Below are positions 45,101 to 52,719 of a stretch of 64,000 bases of DNA, piece after piece. Positions within the stretch are counted from its first letter, which is position 1. Each line of letters begins with the position of its first letter. The position numbers were made by a program, and so were the translations under genes. Source of the DNA: Streptomyces seoulensis. Its GTDB lineage: Bacteria > Actinomycetota > Actinomycetes > Streptomycetales > Streptomycetaceae. A model generated the notes under the pieces. It did not search any database. It was not told the DNA's origin and saw only the letters and a program-made list of their open reading frames with translations. Location of the stretch: contig NZ_AP025667.1 in the NCBI RefSeq assembly GCF_022846655.1, forward strand, positions 5,555,001 to 5,619,000, read 5' to 3'.

Positions 45101-45581
45101 GGGTGAGCGCCGGGTACGGGCCCGGCGCCTCGCGCAGCACGCGGGCGGCGAGCTGGAAGCGGGTGGCGTCGGCGAGCAGCCGTGAACTGGGCTCCAGGCC
45201 GAGGCGCAGGCCGTGGTCGGTGAGCATGCGCCCGGCGAAGGCGTGGTACGTGGAGATGACCGGTTCGCCGGGCGGGTCGTCCGGGTCGATCGCGTCCGGG
45301 TCGGTGATCCCGGCCTTGATCAGGGCCTTGCGGACGCGTTCGGCGAGTTCGCCGGCCGCCTTGTTGGTGAAGGTCAGGCCGAGCACCTGCTCGGGGGCGA
45401 CCTGTCCGGTGCCGACCAGCCAGACCACGCGGGCGGCCATCACGGTGGTCTTGCCCGAGCCTGCTCCGGCCACGATCACCTGCGGGGCGGGCGGCGCGAT
45501 GATGCAGGCCGTCTGCTCCGGGGTGAACGGGATGCCGAGCAGCTCTTTGAGCTGCTCGGGGTCGGTGAGGTGCGCGGGCAT
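42159..45581 (-). CDS. adnB: AdnB-type helicase-nuclease subunit
   Basis: The protein of about 1140 residues is a UvrD/Rep-like helicase with a C-terminal RecB/AddB-type nuclease. Motifs seen are Walker A VAGAGSGKTTVMAARVVWL, Ia GLTFTNKAAGEL, Walker B LLDEYQD, and AIYGWRGA. Later come TAHKSKGLEWDVVAVPGL, LGYVTFTRPRSLLL and the nuclease motif ILDWKTGR with QLAVYR. AdnAB is the actinobacterial double-strand-break resecting motor-nuclease. The start is uncertain: ATG at 45581 or TTG at 45611. It lies downstream of adnA on the same strand. The symbol follows mycobacterial naming by order and motifs. Confidence 0.88.
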   Translation of the reverse strand: MPAHLTDPEQLKELLGIPFTPEQTACIIAPPAPQVIVAGAGSGKTTVMAARVVWLVGTGQVAPEQVLGLTFTNKAAGELAERVRKALIKAGITDPDAIDPDDPPGEPVISTYHAFAGRMLTDHGLRLGLEPSSRLLADATRFQLAARVLREAPGPYPALTRSFADLVTDLLALDSELSEHLVDPEELRAWDADLLTTLGGVKLSNADLRKVPETLAARGELAGLVQRYRAAKRARDLLDFGDQIALSARLARIPEVGRLLREEFRVVLLDEYQDTSVAQRVLLAGLFGEGTGHPVTAVGDPCQAIYGWRGASVANLDDFPEHFARADGTPATRQALSENRRSGGRLLDLANGLAEPLRAMHAGVEALRPAPGAERDGLVRCALLPTHAEEIDWLADSLAHLVRTGTPPGEIAVLCRTATDFAEIQGALVARDVPVEVVGLSGLLHLPEVADLVAVCEVLQDPGANAALVRLLTGPRWRIGPRDLALLGRRARLLVAHARVDGADDPDRRLAEAVEGVDPSEVTSLADALDTFLETSFGTDGHEDDLPFSPDARVRFARLAAELRDLRRSLSDPLMDVLHRVLAVTGLEVELSASPHALAARRRETLSNFLDVAASFAAGDGEATLLAFLAFLRTAAQYEKGLDNALPGGENTVKVLTAHKSKGLEWDVVAVPGLVGGTFPSAQGREKWTAQAKVLPHALRGDTATLPDVDSWDAKGVKGFHEAMKEHQHTEELRLGYVTFTRPRSLLLGSGHWWGPSQKKPRGPSDFLTALHDHCAAGYGETEVWADAPEEGEENPALHTGTAEQAWPLPLDATAFERRHRAARTVRAHLLTPPAAAPVPYDDPDWPTAPPDDEDPYDALDEPGDWDSLSADRPTLPVPHQAAPVEPEPRLTPEEARAVASWDRDLDALAGELMRVRRSVTEVPLPAVLTATQMLRLAEDPDGLAQELARPMPRPPQPAARRGTRFHAWVESRYEELTLPLLEPDELPGTDAEIADEADLEALKEAFERTEYARRTPYRVEVPVQLTLAGRVVRGRIDAVYKDGDGDDATYEILDWKTGRTRSADPLQLAVYRLAWAEQQGIPPESVTAAFLYVRTGEVDRPDRLPGRQELARLLEGERTGATGTPECDEPPAEDVRAGR

Positions 45582-45666
45582 GCGGGGAAGGCTAGCGGCG
45601 AGCGCCGACAAGCGGGCGCCGGACCTGTGGAAAGCGCAGGTCAGCGGGGTGCTGTGGTGCCGTACG

Positions 45667-48600
45667 TCACTCCACCACGTGCCGTCCCTCGGGGCGGGCG
45701 CCGCACGAGGCGCGGAAGGAGCAGTGCGTGCAGTGCTGGCCGGTGCTGGGGGTGAACCGTTCGTCCAGCACCTTTCCGGCGGCGGTGGCCAGCAGGTCCC
45801 CGACCCACTCCCCCTCCAGCGGCTGCTGCGCCTGGACCTTGGGCAGGGTCTCGCCGCCGTCCTTCTTCGCCGCGCCCTGTCTGAGCTGGACGAGCTCGGC
45901 GCCGCCGGGCTCCGGGCGGGCGCCGTCGAAGGCGTCGTCCACGGCGCCCTCGGCCACGGCGAGCTGGTAGACGGCGAGCTGGGGATGGCGGGCCACCTCG
46001 GCGGAGGTGGGGGTGTTCTTGCCGGTCTTGAAGTCCACGACGTAGGCCCGGCCGTCGCCGTCCGTCTCGACCCGGTCCATCTGGCCCCGGATGCGGACCT
46101 GGTACTCGCCGGCCTCCAGGGTCACGTCGAAGTCCCGCTCGCTGGCGACCGGGGTGCGGGCGGCGCGGTCCAGGACGTGCCAGTTCAGGAAGCGTTCGAG
46201 CGCCGCGCGGGCGGTCTCCTTCTCCTGGGCGGACTTCCAGGGCGCGTCGAAGGCGAGCGCGTTCCACACCGAGTCCAGGCGTTCCATCAGGACGTCGAGG
46301 TCGGCGGGGGTGCGGCCGGACGCGACCTCGTCGGCCAGGACGTGGACGACGTTGCCGAAGCCCTGGGCCGCCGTGGCGGGTGCGTCGGCCTTCACCTCGC
46401 GGCCCAGGAACCACTGGAGGGCACAGGTGTTGGCCAACTGGTCCAGCGCGCTGCCGGAGAGCACCACGGGCTGGTCGCGGTCGCGCAGCGGCACCTGGCT
46501 CGCGGTCGGCTCGTACATCCCCCACCAGCGGTCGGGGTGCGCGGCGGGCACCAGCGGGCGGCCATCCTCGTCGGCGAGCGCGGCGAGCCGGGCCAGCCGG
46601 CGCGCGGCCGCGTCCCTGAGGGCGTCCGAGGCACTCGGGTCGACGGTGGTGGCGCGCAGCTCGGCGACGAGCGCGGCGACCGCCAGCGGGCGGCGCGGGC
46701 GGCCGGTGACGTCGCGGGGCTCTACGCCCAGCTCGGTCAGGAAGCGGGAGGGCTGGTCGCCGTCGTCGGCCGGGGCCTTCACGGCGGTGACGACGAGCCG
46801 GTCCCGCGCGCGCGTGGCGGCCACGTAGAAGAGCCTGCGCTCCTCCGCGAGCAGGGCGCCGGGGGTCAGCGGCTCGGCCAGGCCGTCCCGGCCGATCCGG
46901 TCGGCCTCCAGCAGGGAGCCGCGGCGGCGCAGGTCGGGCCAGAGCCCCTCCTGCACGCCCGCGACGACGACCAGCCGCCACTCCAGCCCCTTGGAGCGGT
47001 GCGCGGTCATCAGGCGTACGGCGTCGGGGCGTACCGCGCGCCGGGTGAGGGTGTCGGCGGCGATGTCCTCGGCGCCGATCTCCTCCAGGAAGTTCAGCGC
47101 GCCGCGTCCGCCGGTGCGCTCCTCCGCGCGGGCGGCCGTGGCGAACAGCGCGCAGACGGCGTCCAGGTCGCGGTCGGCGTTACGGGCGGCCGCGCCCCCG
47201 CGCCGCGCGGACCGCTCCAGCCTGCTGGGCCAGGGGGTGCCGTTCCACAGCGCCCACAGCGCCTCCTCGGCGGTGCCGCCCTCGGCCAGGCACTCCCGCG
47301 CCTTGCGCAGCAGCGCCCCCAGCCGCTGTGCCCCGCGCGCGTACGCCGGGTCGTGGGCGACGAGCCGCTCGGGCTCGGCCAGCGCCCGTGCGAGCAGCAC
47401 GTCGGACGGCGCGGGCAGGGCCTGCCCGGCGGCCCGCTCCTCATCGCGCAGGGCTCGCCCGAGCCTGCGCAGATCGGCGGCGTCCATGCCGCCGAGGGGG
47501 GAGGAGAGGAGGGTTATGGCCGTCTCGGCGTCCAGCCAGGGGGCGGGGGTGGTGCGCGGGTCGGCCTCGGCGGTCTCATCGGGCTCGGTGGCGTCGGGCT
47601 CGGTGGCGTCGGGCTCGATGTCCTCCGGCCCGGACACCGGCTCCGGCCCGGACACCGGCTCCGCCCCGGCGCCGGAAGCCCCCGCGAGGCCCGTCTCCGC
47701 GAGCGCCACCGCCCGCAGGGCCGTCAGCAGCGGGGCGACCGAGGGTTCGTGGCGCAGCGGGAGGTCGTCGCCGTCGATGTCCAGCGGGACGCCCGCCGCC
47801 GTGAGGGCGCGGCGGAGGGTCGGGATGGTGAGGGAGCCCGCGCGGACGAGGATCGCCATCTCGTTCCACGGGATGCCGTCCTCCAGGTGGGCCCGGCGGA
47901 CGATGTCGGCGATGTTGTCCAGCTCGGTGCCGGAGGTCGGGTAGGTGTACACCTCCACCTGGCCGCCGTCGCGGACGGCCGTGGGCTCCCGGTGGACGCG
48001 GAGTTTCCCGGCGGGGAGCTGGGACAGCGGCATGCGCTGGGTGATGCGGCGGGTCGCCGCCAGCAGATGGGCCCCGGAGCGGCGGGAGGTGCGCAGCACC
48101 TCGACGGGGGCGGGGGTGCCGTCGGGGCGCGGGAAGGCGGCCGGGAAGTCGAGGATGCCGTTCACGTCGGCGCCCCGGAAGGTGTAGATCGACTGGTCGG
48201 GGTCGCCGACGGCCACCAGGGTGCGGCCGCCCCCGGCCAGCGCGTGCAGCAGCCGGACCTGCGCGGGGTCGGTGTCCTGGTACTCGTCGACGTACACGGC
48301 GTCGTAGGACGCGGCGAGGCGCTCGGCGACCTCGGGGCGGTGGGCGAGGAGCACCGCGCGGTGGACGAGTTCGGCGTAGTCGATGACGCCCTGGAGGTCG
48401 ATCACGTCGAGGTACTCGGCGAGGAAGGCCGCCGCCGCGCGCCAGTCGGGGCGGCCGATGCGGCGCGCGAAGGCGTCCAGCGCGCCGGGGGCGAGCCCCA
48501 GCTCACGGCTGCGCGCGAGGACCGCGCGGACCTCGTCGGCGAAGCCGCGCGTGGTCAGGCAGGCCCGCAGGTCGTCGGGCCAGCGCACATGCGTGAGCCC

Positions 48601-49086
48601 GAGCCGCTCCAGCTCCGGCTGCCCGGCGAGCAGCTCGCGCACGGTGACGTCCTGCTCGGGGCCGGAGAGCAGCCGCAGCGGTTCGGCGAAGCGGTCACTG
48701 TCCTGGTGGGCGCGGACCAGGGCGTAGCAGTAGGAGTGGAAGGTGGTGGCGCGGGGCGCGCGGGCGGCGCCCATGCGCCGGGCCATCCGGTCGCGCAGCT
48801 CGACGGCGGCCTTGCGGCTGAAGGTCAGCACCAGGATGCGCTCGGGGTCGCCGCCGCGGGCGACGCGCGCGGCGACGGACTCCACCAGGGTGGTGGTCTT
48901 GCCGGTGCCCGGACCCGCGAGGACGAGCAGCGGCCCGCTGTCGTGCTCGATCACCGCGCGCTGGGCGGCGTCCGGGCGGGGCGGCGGCGTCTGGGCGGGC
49001 GGGGTGCGGACCAGCCGGTAGGCACCACGAGGCGCCTGCCGACCCTGGGGGTGCGGCAGGCGTCCGGTGGAGGAGGTGGTGCTCAC
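45667..49086 (-). CDS. adnA: AdnA-type helicase-nuclease subunit with Fe-S nuclease domain
   Basis: The 1139-residue protein has Walker A LAGPGTGKTTTLV, DEYQD, QSIYTFRGADVNG and TAHRSKGLEWRLVVVAG. It ends in a nuclease domain with VVDFKTGK. The iron-sulfur ligands typical of AddB-like nucleases are visible: a lone Cys in NTCALQWFLGRE and the terminal CTHCSFRASC. A low-complexity acidic insert made of EPDAT and EPVSGP repeats lies near residues 475-500 (DNA repeats 47581-47658). The GTG start is at 49086. It is the first gene of adnA-adnB-peptidase. AdnA and AdnB form a heterodimer. Confidence 0.88.
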   Translation of the reverse strand: MSTTSSTGRLPHPQGRQAPRGAYRLVRTPPAQTPPPRPDAAQRAVIEHDSGPLLVLAGPGTGKTTTLVESVAARVARGGDPERILVLTFSRKAAVELRDRMARRMGAARAPRATTFHSYCYALVRAHQDSDRFAEPLRLLSGPEQDVTVRELLAGQPELERLGLTHVRWPDDLRACLTTRGFADEVRAVLARSRELGLAPGALDAFARRIGRPDWRAAAAFLAEYLDVIDLQGVIDYAELVHRAVLLAHRPEVAERLAASYDAVYVDEYQDTDPAQVRLLHALAGGGRTLVAVGDPDQSIYTFRGADVNGILDFPAAFPRPDGTPAPVEVLRTSRRSGAHLLAATRRITQRMPLSQLPAGKLRVHREPTAVRDGGQVEVYTYPTSGTELDNIADIVRRAHLEDGIPWNEMAILVRAGSLTIPTLRRALTAAGVPLDIDGDDLPLRHEPSVAPLLTALRAVALAETGLAGASGAGAEPVSGPEPVSGPEDIEPDATEPDATEPDETAEADPRTTPAPWLDAETAITLLSSPLGGMDAADLRRLGRALRDEERAAGQALPAPSDVLLARALAEPERLVAHDPAYARGAQRLGALLRKARECLAEGGTAEEALWALWNGTPWPSRLERSARRGGAAARNADRDLDAVCALFATAARAEERTGGRGALNFLEEIGAEDIAADTLTRRAVRPDAVRLMTAHRSKGLEWRLVVVAGVQEGLWPDLRRRGSLLEADRIGRDGLAEPLTPGALLAEERRLFYVAATRARDRLVVTAVKAPADDGDQPSRFLTELGVEPRDVTGRPRRPLAVAALVAELRATTVDPSASDALRDAAARRLARLAALADEDGRPLVPAAHPDRWWGMYEPTASQVPLRDRDQPVVLSGSALDQLANTCALQWFLGREVKADAPATAAQGFGNVVHVLADEVASGRTPADLDVLMERLDSVWNALAFDAPWKSAQEKETARAALERFLNWHVLDRAARTPVASERDFDVTLEAGEYQVRIRGQMDRVETDGDGRAYVVDFKTGKNTPTSAEVARHPQLAVYQLAVAEGAVDDAFDGARPEPGGAELVQLRQGAAKKDGGETLPKVQAQQPLEGEWVGDLLATAAGKVLDERFTPSTGQHCTHCSFRASCGARPEGRHVVE
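47581..47658. repeat. Short tandem repeats inside adnA
   Basis: Two 15-base units (47581-47595 and 47596-47610, plus a partial third) encode EPDAT. Two 18-base units (47623-47640 and 47641-47658) encode EPVSGP. They build a low-complexity acidic linker and could vary in copy number between strains. Confidence 0.85.
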
Positions 49087-49253
49087 GTGGTTCGCCGGTC
49101 CTGTGGTGCGGGGTGGTCGTAGGGGCGTCGCGTAAAGAATCCGGGCGCCCGCCTTTTCGCGGAGCCCGTCCCCGACGAACGTACGTCATGTCGCGGACGT
49201 GCCCGATGTCCTCCGTACGAGCGGACCCTGGCCGTGCCCCTTGCCGGAGGCCC

Positions 49254-49625
49254 TCAGGCGTGGTCCGCCGAGCCCCCGTCCCAGCGGGCCCGTCTCATGT
49301 CGAGTCTCGGCAGATGGCCCCCGGCGCTGCGGGAAGCCTCCTTCAGCGGGGTGCCCTCGGCGCGGTACCGGTCGAGGGCACGCAGCTCGTGCCCCGGCAG
49401 CAGCGCCCCGTCGGCCCGCACCACGCGCCACCACGGCACCGCGCCCCCGTACAGGGACATCACCCGGCCCACCTGGCGCGGCCCGCCCTCGTCGAGCCAC
49501 TCGGCGACGTCCCCGTAGGTCATGACCCGGCCGGGGGGAATGCGCTCGGCCACGTCGAGCACACGCTCGGCGTACTCCGGAAGCGCGTCCGCGCGCCCCT
49601 CCTCGGCAGGGCTCTGCTCGCTCAT
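49254..49625 (-). CDS. Alkyltransferase-like protein (ATL, MGMT fold without the Cys)
   Basis: The 123-residue protein is an O6-alkylguanine-DNA alkyltransferase homologue. The active-site PCHRV is replaced by PWWRVV, so it cannot accept an alkyl group. Other MGMT parts remain (IPPGRVMTYGDVAEWL; GRVMSLYGGAVPWW). ATL proteins bind alkylated guanine and hand it to nucleotide excision repair. The start at 49625 (MSEQSPAEEGR) is preceded by GGGGTGG; a start three codons earlier is possible. It lies upstream of adnA on the same strand. Confidence 0.92.
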   Translation of the reverse strand: MSEQSPAEEGRADALPEYAERVLDVAERIPPGRVMTYGDVAEWLDEGGPRQVGRVMSLYGGAVPWWRVVRADGALLPGHELRALDRYRAEGTPLKEASRSAGGHLPRLDMRRARWDGGSADHA

Positions 49626-49809
49626 CCACCCCATCCTGCCGTACGCCTACGACAATGGGACGAGCCCGGCCAGGGGCGTCCGGACGGGCCGGCACGGCGC
49701 CCAAACGCACTTTTCGCACCCCCATCCGCACCCTGATGCCCCCTCGCGCCCCTCAGTCGTGCCACCATCGTGCGGGCGGTGACCGGTGATACGAGACCAA
49801 GAAGAGATC

Positions 49810-52620
49810 ATGAAACAGCAGGGTGTGCACCCCGACGACGCGGAGGGCACCTCTGGCGCGTCCGCGCGCCCCGGCACCTCCCGCGAAGCCACCGACGGCC
49901 CCGGCGACCCCTCCGGGGACGACGTCACGCGCGCGCGTGAGCGCGACCGCGACGAGCCGGCGACCCCCGAGGGGAGCGGCGGCCCCGCGCGGGCGCACGC
50001 CCCCGTCAGTCCCGGCGACGACATCGTCCCGCCGGAGGAGGTCGAGGGCGACGAACCGCTGCTCCCCGCGCGCGTGCACCGCCCCTCCGACCTCATGCGG
50101 CTGCTGGTGGGCGTGCTGGCCATCGCCCTGCTGCTCGCCGTCGCCGCGTTCGCGCACGGCACCACCTCGGGGCTCGAACAGGACATCAACAAGGGCACCG
50201 GCCAGGCGCCCGACCTGCTGATCAAGATCGCGGGGCTGGCGTCCAGCATCGCCATCCTGCTCGTGCCGGTCGCGTTCGCCATCGAGCGGCTGATCAAACG
50301 CGACGGACTGCGGATCGCCGACGGTGTGCTCGCGGCGGTCCTCGCGCACGGGGTCACCCTCGCCACGGACCTGTGGGTCGCCCGCGCGGCCCCCGGGTCC
50401 ATCCAGGAGGCGCTGACCCAGCCCGCCCCCGGCGACGTGCACGCCCTGACCGACCCGGTGCACGGCTATCTCGCACCCGTCATCGCCTATATGACGGCCG
50501 TCGGCATGTCCCGCAGACCCCGCTGGCGCGCGGTGCTGTGGATCGTGCTGCTCCTCGACGCGTTCTCCATGCTGGTCACCGGCTACACCACGCCGTTCGC
50601 CATCATCCTGACGGTGCTGATCGGCTGGACCATCGCCTACGGCACCCTCTACGCCGTCGGCTCCCCCAACGTCCGCCCCACCGGGCGCACCCTGATGGCG
50701 GGCCTGCGCCACGTCGGCTTCCACCCGCGCAGCGCGGTCCGCGAGGAGGGCCCCGACGCGGAGAACGGCGACCGGGGCCGGCGCTACTTCGTCACCCTGG
50801 AGGACGGCCCACCGCTCGACGTGACCGTCGTCGACCGCGAGCAGCAGGCCCAGGGCTTCTTCTACCGCGCCTGGCGCAACCTGACCCTGCGCGGCTTCGC
50901 CACCCGCTCCAGCCTCCAGTCGCTCAGACAGGCCCTGGAGCAGGAGGCGCTCCTCGCGTACGCGGCCATCGCGGCCGGCGCCAACGCCCCCAAGCTGATC
51001 GCCACCAGCGAGCTGGGCCCGGACGCGGTCATGCTCGTCTACGAGCACACCGGCGGCCGCACCCTGGACTCGCTGGCCGACGACGAGATCACCGACGAGC
51101 TGCTGCACAAGGTCTGGCACCAGGTGCGGGCGCTGCAGTCCCGGCGCATCGCGCACCGCAGGCTCGCGGGCGACGCCGTACTGGTGGATCGTTCCGGCAA
51201 GGTGATCCTGGCCGAGCTGCGCGGCGGTGAGATCGCGGCGGGCGACCTGCTGCTGCGCATGGACGTGGCCCAGATGCTCACCACGCTCGGCCTGAGGGTG
51301 GGCGCCGAGCGCGCGGTGGCCTCGGCGGTCGAGGTGCTCGGCCCGGACGCGGTGGCCAACTGCCTGCCGATGCTCCAGCCCATCGCGCTGACCCGCTCCA
51401 CCCGCGCCACGCTGCGCAAGCTGAACCGCGAGCGGGCCGAGCGGGAGCGGGAGGCGGTGCTGGAGTCGTCCCGGCTGGCCAAGCAGGCCCGGCTGGAGGC
51501 CGCCTCCGAGGAGGGCGCGGCCCTTCCGGAGAAGCCCGACAAGAAGACCGTCCGCGCCGAGCAGCGGGCCGAGAAGCGGGCCATCGACGAGGCGATCGAC
51601 GAGGCCCGCGAGGAGGACCTGCTCACCCAGATCCGGCACCAGGTGCTGCGGATCAGGCCGCAGGCCCCGGTGGAGCCGGCCCGGCTGGAGCGCATCCGGC
51701 CGCGCACCCTGATCAGCTTCATCGCGGGCGCGATCGGCGGGTACTTCCTGCTGACCCAGCTCACCCACATCGAGTTCGGCAAGCTGTTCGCGCAGGCCCA
51801 GTGGGGCTGGGTGGCGGCGGCGGTGGCGTTCTCCGCGCTCAGCTACGTGGCCGCCGCGATGGCGCTGCTCGGGTTCGTGCCGGAGCGGGTGCCGTTCGTG
51901 CGGACGGTGGCGGCGCAGGTCGCCGGGTCGTTCGTGAAGATCGTCGCTCCGGCGGCGGTCGGCGGTGTCGCGCTGAACACGCGGTTCCTGCAGCGGCAGG
52001 GCGTGCGGCCGGGGCTCGCGGTGGCGAGTGTGGGCGCGTCGCAGTTGTTCGGGCTCGGCTGCCACATCCTCATGCTGCTGTCCTTCGGCTATCTGACCGG
52101 TACCGAGAAGACGCCGTCGCTGTCGCCGTCCCGGACGGTCATCGCCGGTCTGCTGACGGTGGCGGTGCTGGTGCTCGTGGTGACGTCGGTGCCGCTGCTG
52201 CGGAAGTTCGTCGTCACGCGGGTGCGGTCGCTGTTCGCCGGGGTGGTGCCGCGCATGCTGGACGTGCTCCAGCGGCCGCAGAAGCTGGTCACCGGCATCG
52301 GCGGCATGCTGCTGCTCACCGGCTGCTTCGTGATGTGCCTGGACGCCTCGATCCGGGCCTTCGGCGACGAGTCGGTGTCCATCAGCATCGCCAGCGTCGC
52401 GGTCGTCTTCCTCGCGGGCAACGCGCTCGGCTCCGCGGCGCCCACGCCGGGTGGTGTCGGTGCCGTGGAGGCGACGCTGACGGTGGGTCTGATCGCGGTC
52501 GGGCTGCCCAAGGAGGTGGCGGCTCCGGCGGTCCTGCTGTTCCGGCTGCTGACGCTGTGGCTGCCGGTGCTGCCGGGCTGGCTGGCGTTCAATCACCTGA
52601 CCCGTAAGGGAGCGCTCTAG
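49810..52620 (+). CDS. Pseudokinase-like domain fused to LPG-synthase/UPF0104 flippase membrane domain
   Basis: The 936-residue protein has an acidic disordered N-terminus (about 1-95) and a first membrane block of about six helices (100-300). A soluble kinase-like domain follows (about 310-500). A charged coiled-coil linker rich in Arg, Glu and Lys comes next (about 530-620), then a second block of eight or so helices (640-930) of the lysylphosphatidylglycerol-synthase/YbhN type. The kinase part keeps the fold (LEQEALLAYAAIAAGANAPK; AHRRLAGDAVLVD), but the Lys, HRD and DFG positions are lost. A role in lipid translocation is plausible. The ATG at 49810 (MKQQGVHPDD) was preferred to the GTG at 49786. 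Confidence 0.82.
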   Translation: MKQQGVHPDDAEGTSGASARPGTSREATDGPGDPSGDDVTRARERDRDEPATPEGSGGPARAHAPVSPGDDIVPPEEVEGDEPLLPARVHRPSDLMRLLVGVLAIALLLAVAAFAHGTTSGLEQDINKGTGQAPDLLIKIAGLASSIAILLVPVAFAIERLIKRDGLRIADGVLAAVLAHGVTLATDLWVARAAPGSIQEALTQPAPGDVHALTDPVHGYLAPVIAYMTAVGMSRRPRWRAVLWIVLLLDAFSMLVTGYTTPFAIILTVLIGWTIAYGTLYAVGSPNVRPTGRTLMAGLRHVGFHPRSAVREEGPDAENGDRGRRYFVTLEDGPPLDVTVVDREQQAQGFFYRAWRNLTLRGFATRSSLQSLRQALEQEALLAYAAIAAGANAPKLIATSELGPDAVMLVYEHTGGRTLDSLADDEITDELLHKVWHQVRALQSRRIAHRRLAGDAVLVDRSGKVILAELRGGEIAAGDLLLRMDVAQMLTTLGLRVGAERAVASAVEVLGPDAVANCLPMLQPIALTRSTRATLRKLNRERAEREREAVLESSRLAKQARLEAASEEGAALPEKPDKKTVRAEQRAEKRAIDEAIDEAREEDLLTQIRHQVLRIRPQAPVEPARLERIRPRTLISFIAGAIGGYFLLTQLTHIEFGKLFAQAQWGWVAAAVAFSALSYVAAAMALLGFVPERVPFVRTVAAQVAGSFVKIVAPAAVGGVALNTRFLQRQGVRPGLAVASVGASQLFGLGCHILMLLSFGYLTGTEKTPSLSPSRTVIAGLLTVAVLVLVVTSVPLLRKFVVTRVRSLFAGVVPRMLDVLQRPQKLVTGIGGMLLLTGCFVMCLDASIRAFGDESVSISIASVAVVFLAGNALGSAAPTPGGVGAVEATLTVGLIAVGLPKEVAAPAVLLFRLLTLWLPVLPGWLAFNHLTRKGAL

Positions 52621-52719
52621 GGGACGGGGCGACGCCGTGCCCCACCCTGCGCTCCTGGCCCGTACCTCTTACGGACCGTGCCCCGCGCGGAGTGGCGGGC
52701 GCGCCGTGAGGATGGCTGT

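Noticed and set aside
41949..49122. Very long open frames (over 1000 codons) on the plus strand opposite adnB and adnA
   Set aside because: They are rich in Gly, Arg, Val and Ala with no motifs, and mirror genes with complete helicase and nuclease motifs on the other strand. High GC at third positions removes stops and explains them.
49087..49253. LexA-type SOS box upstream of adnA
   Set aside because: Only GAACGTACGT is seen; the second half GTTC is missing, so it does not fit GAAC-N4-GTTC.
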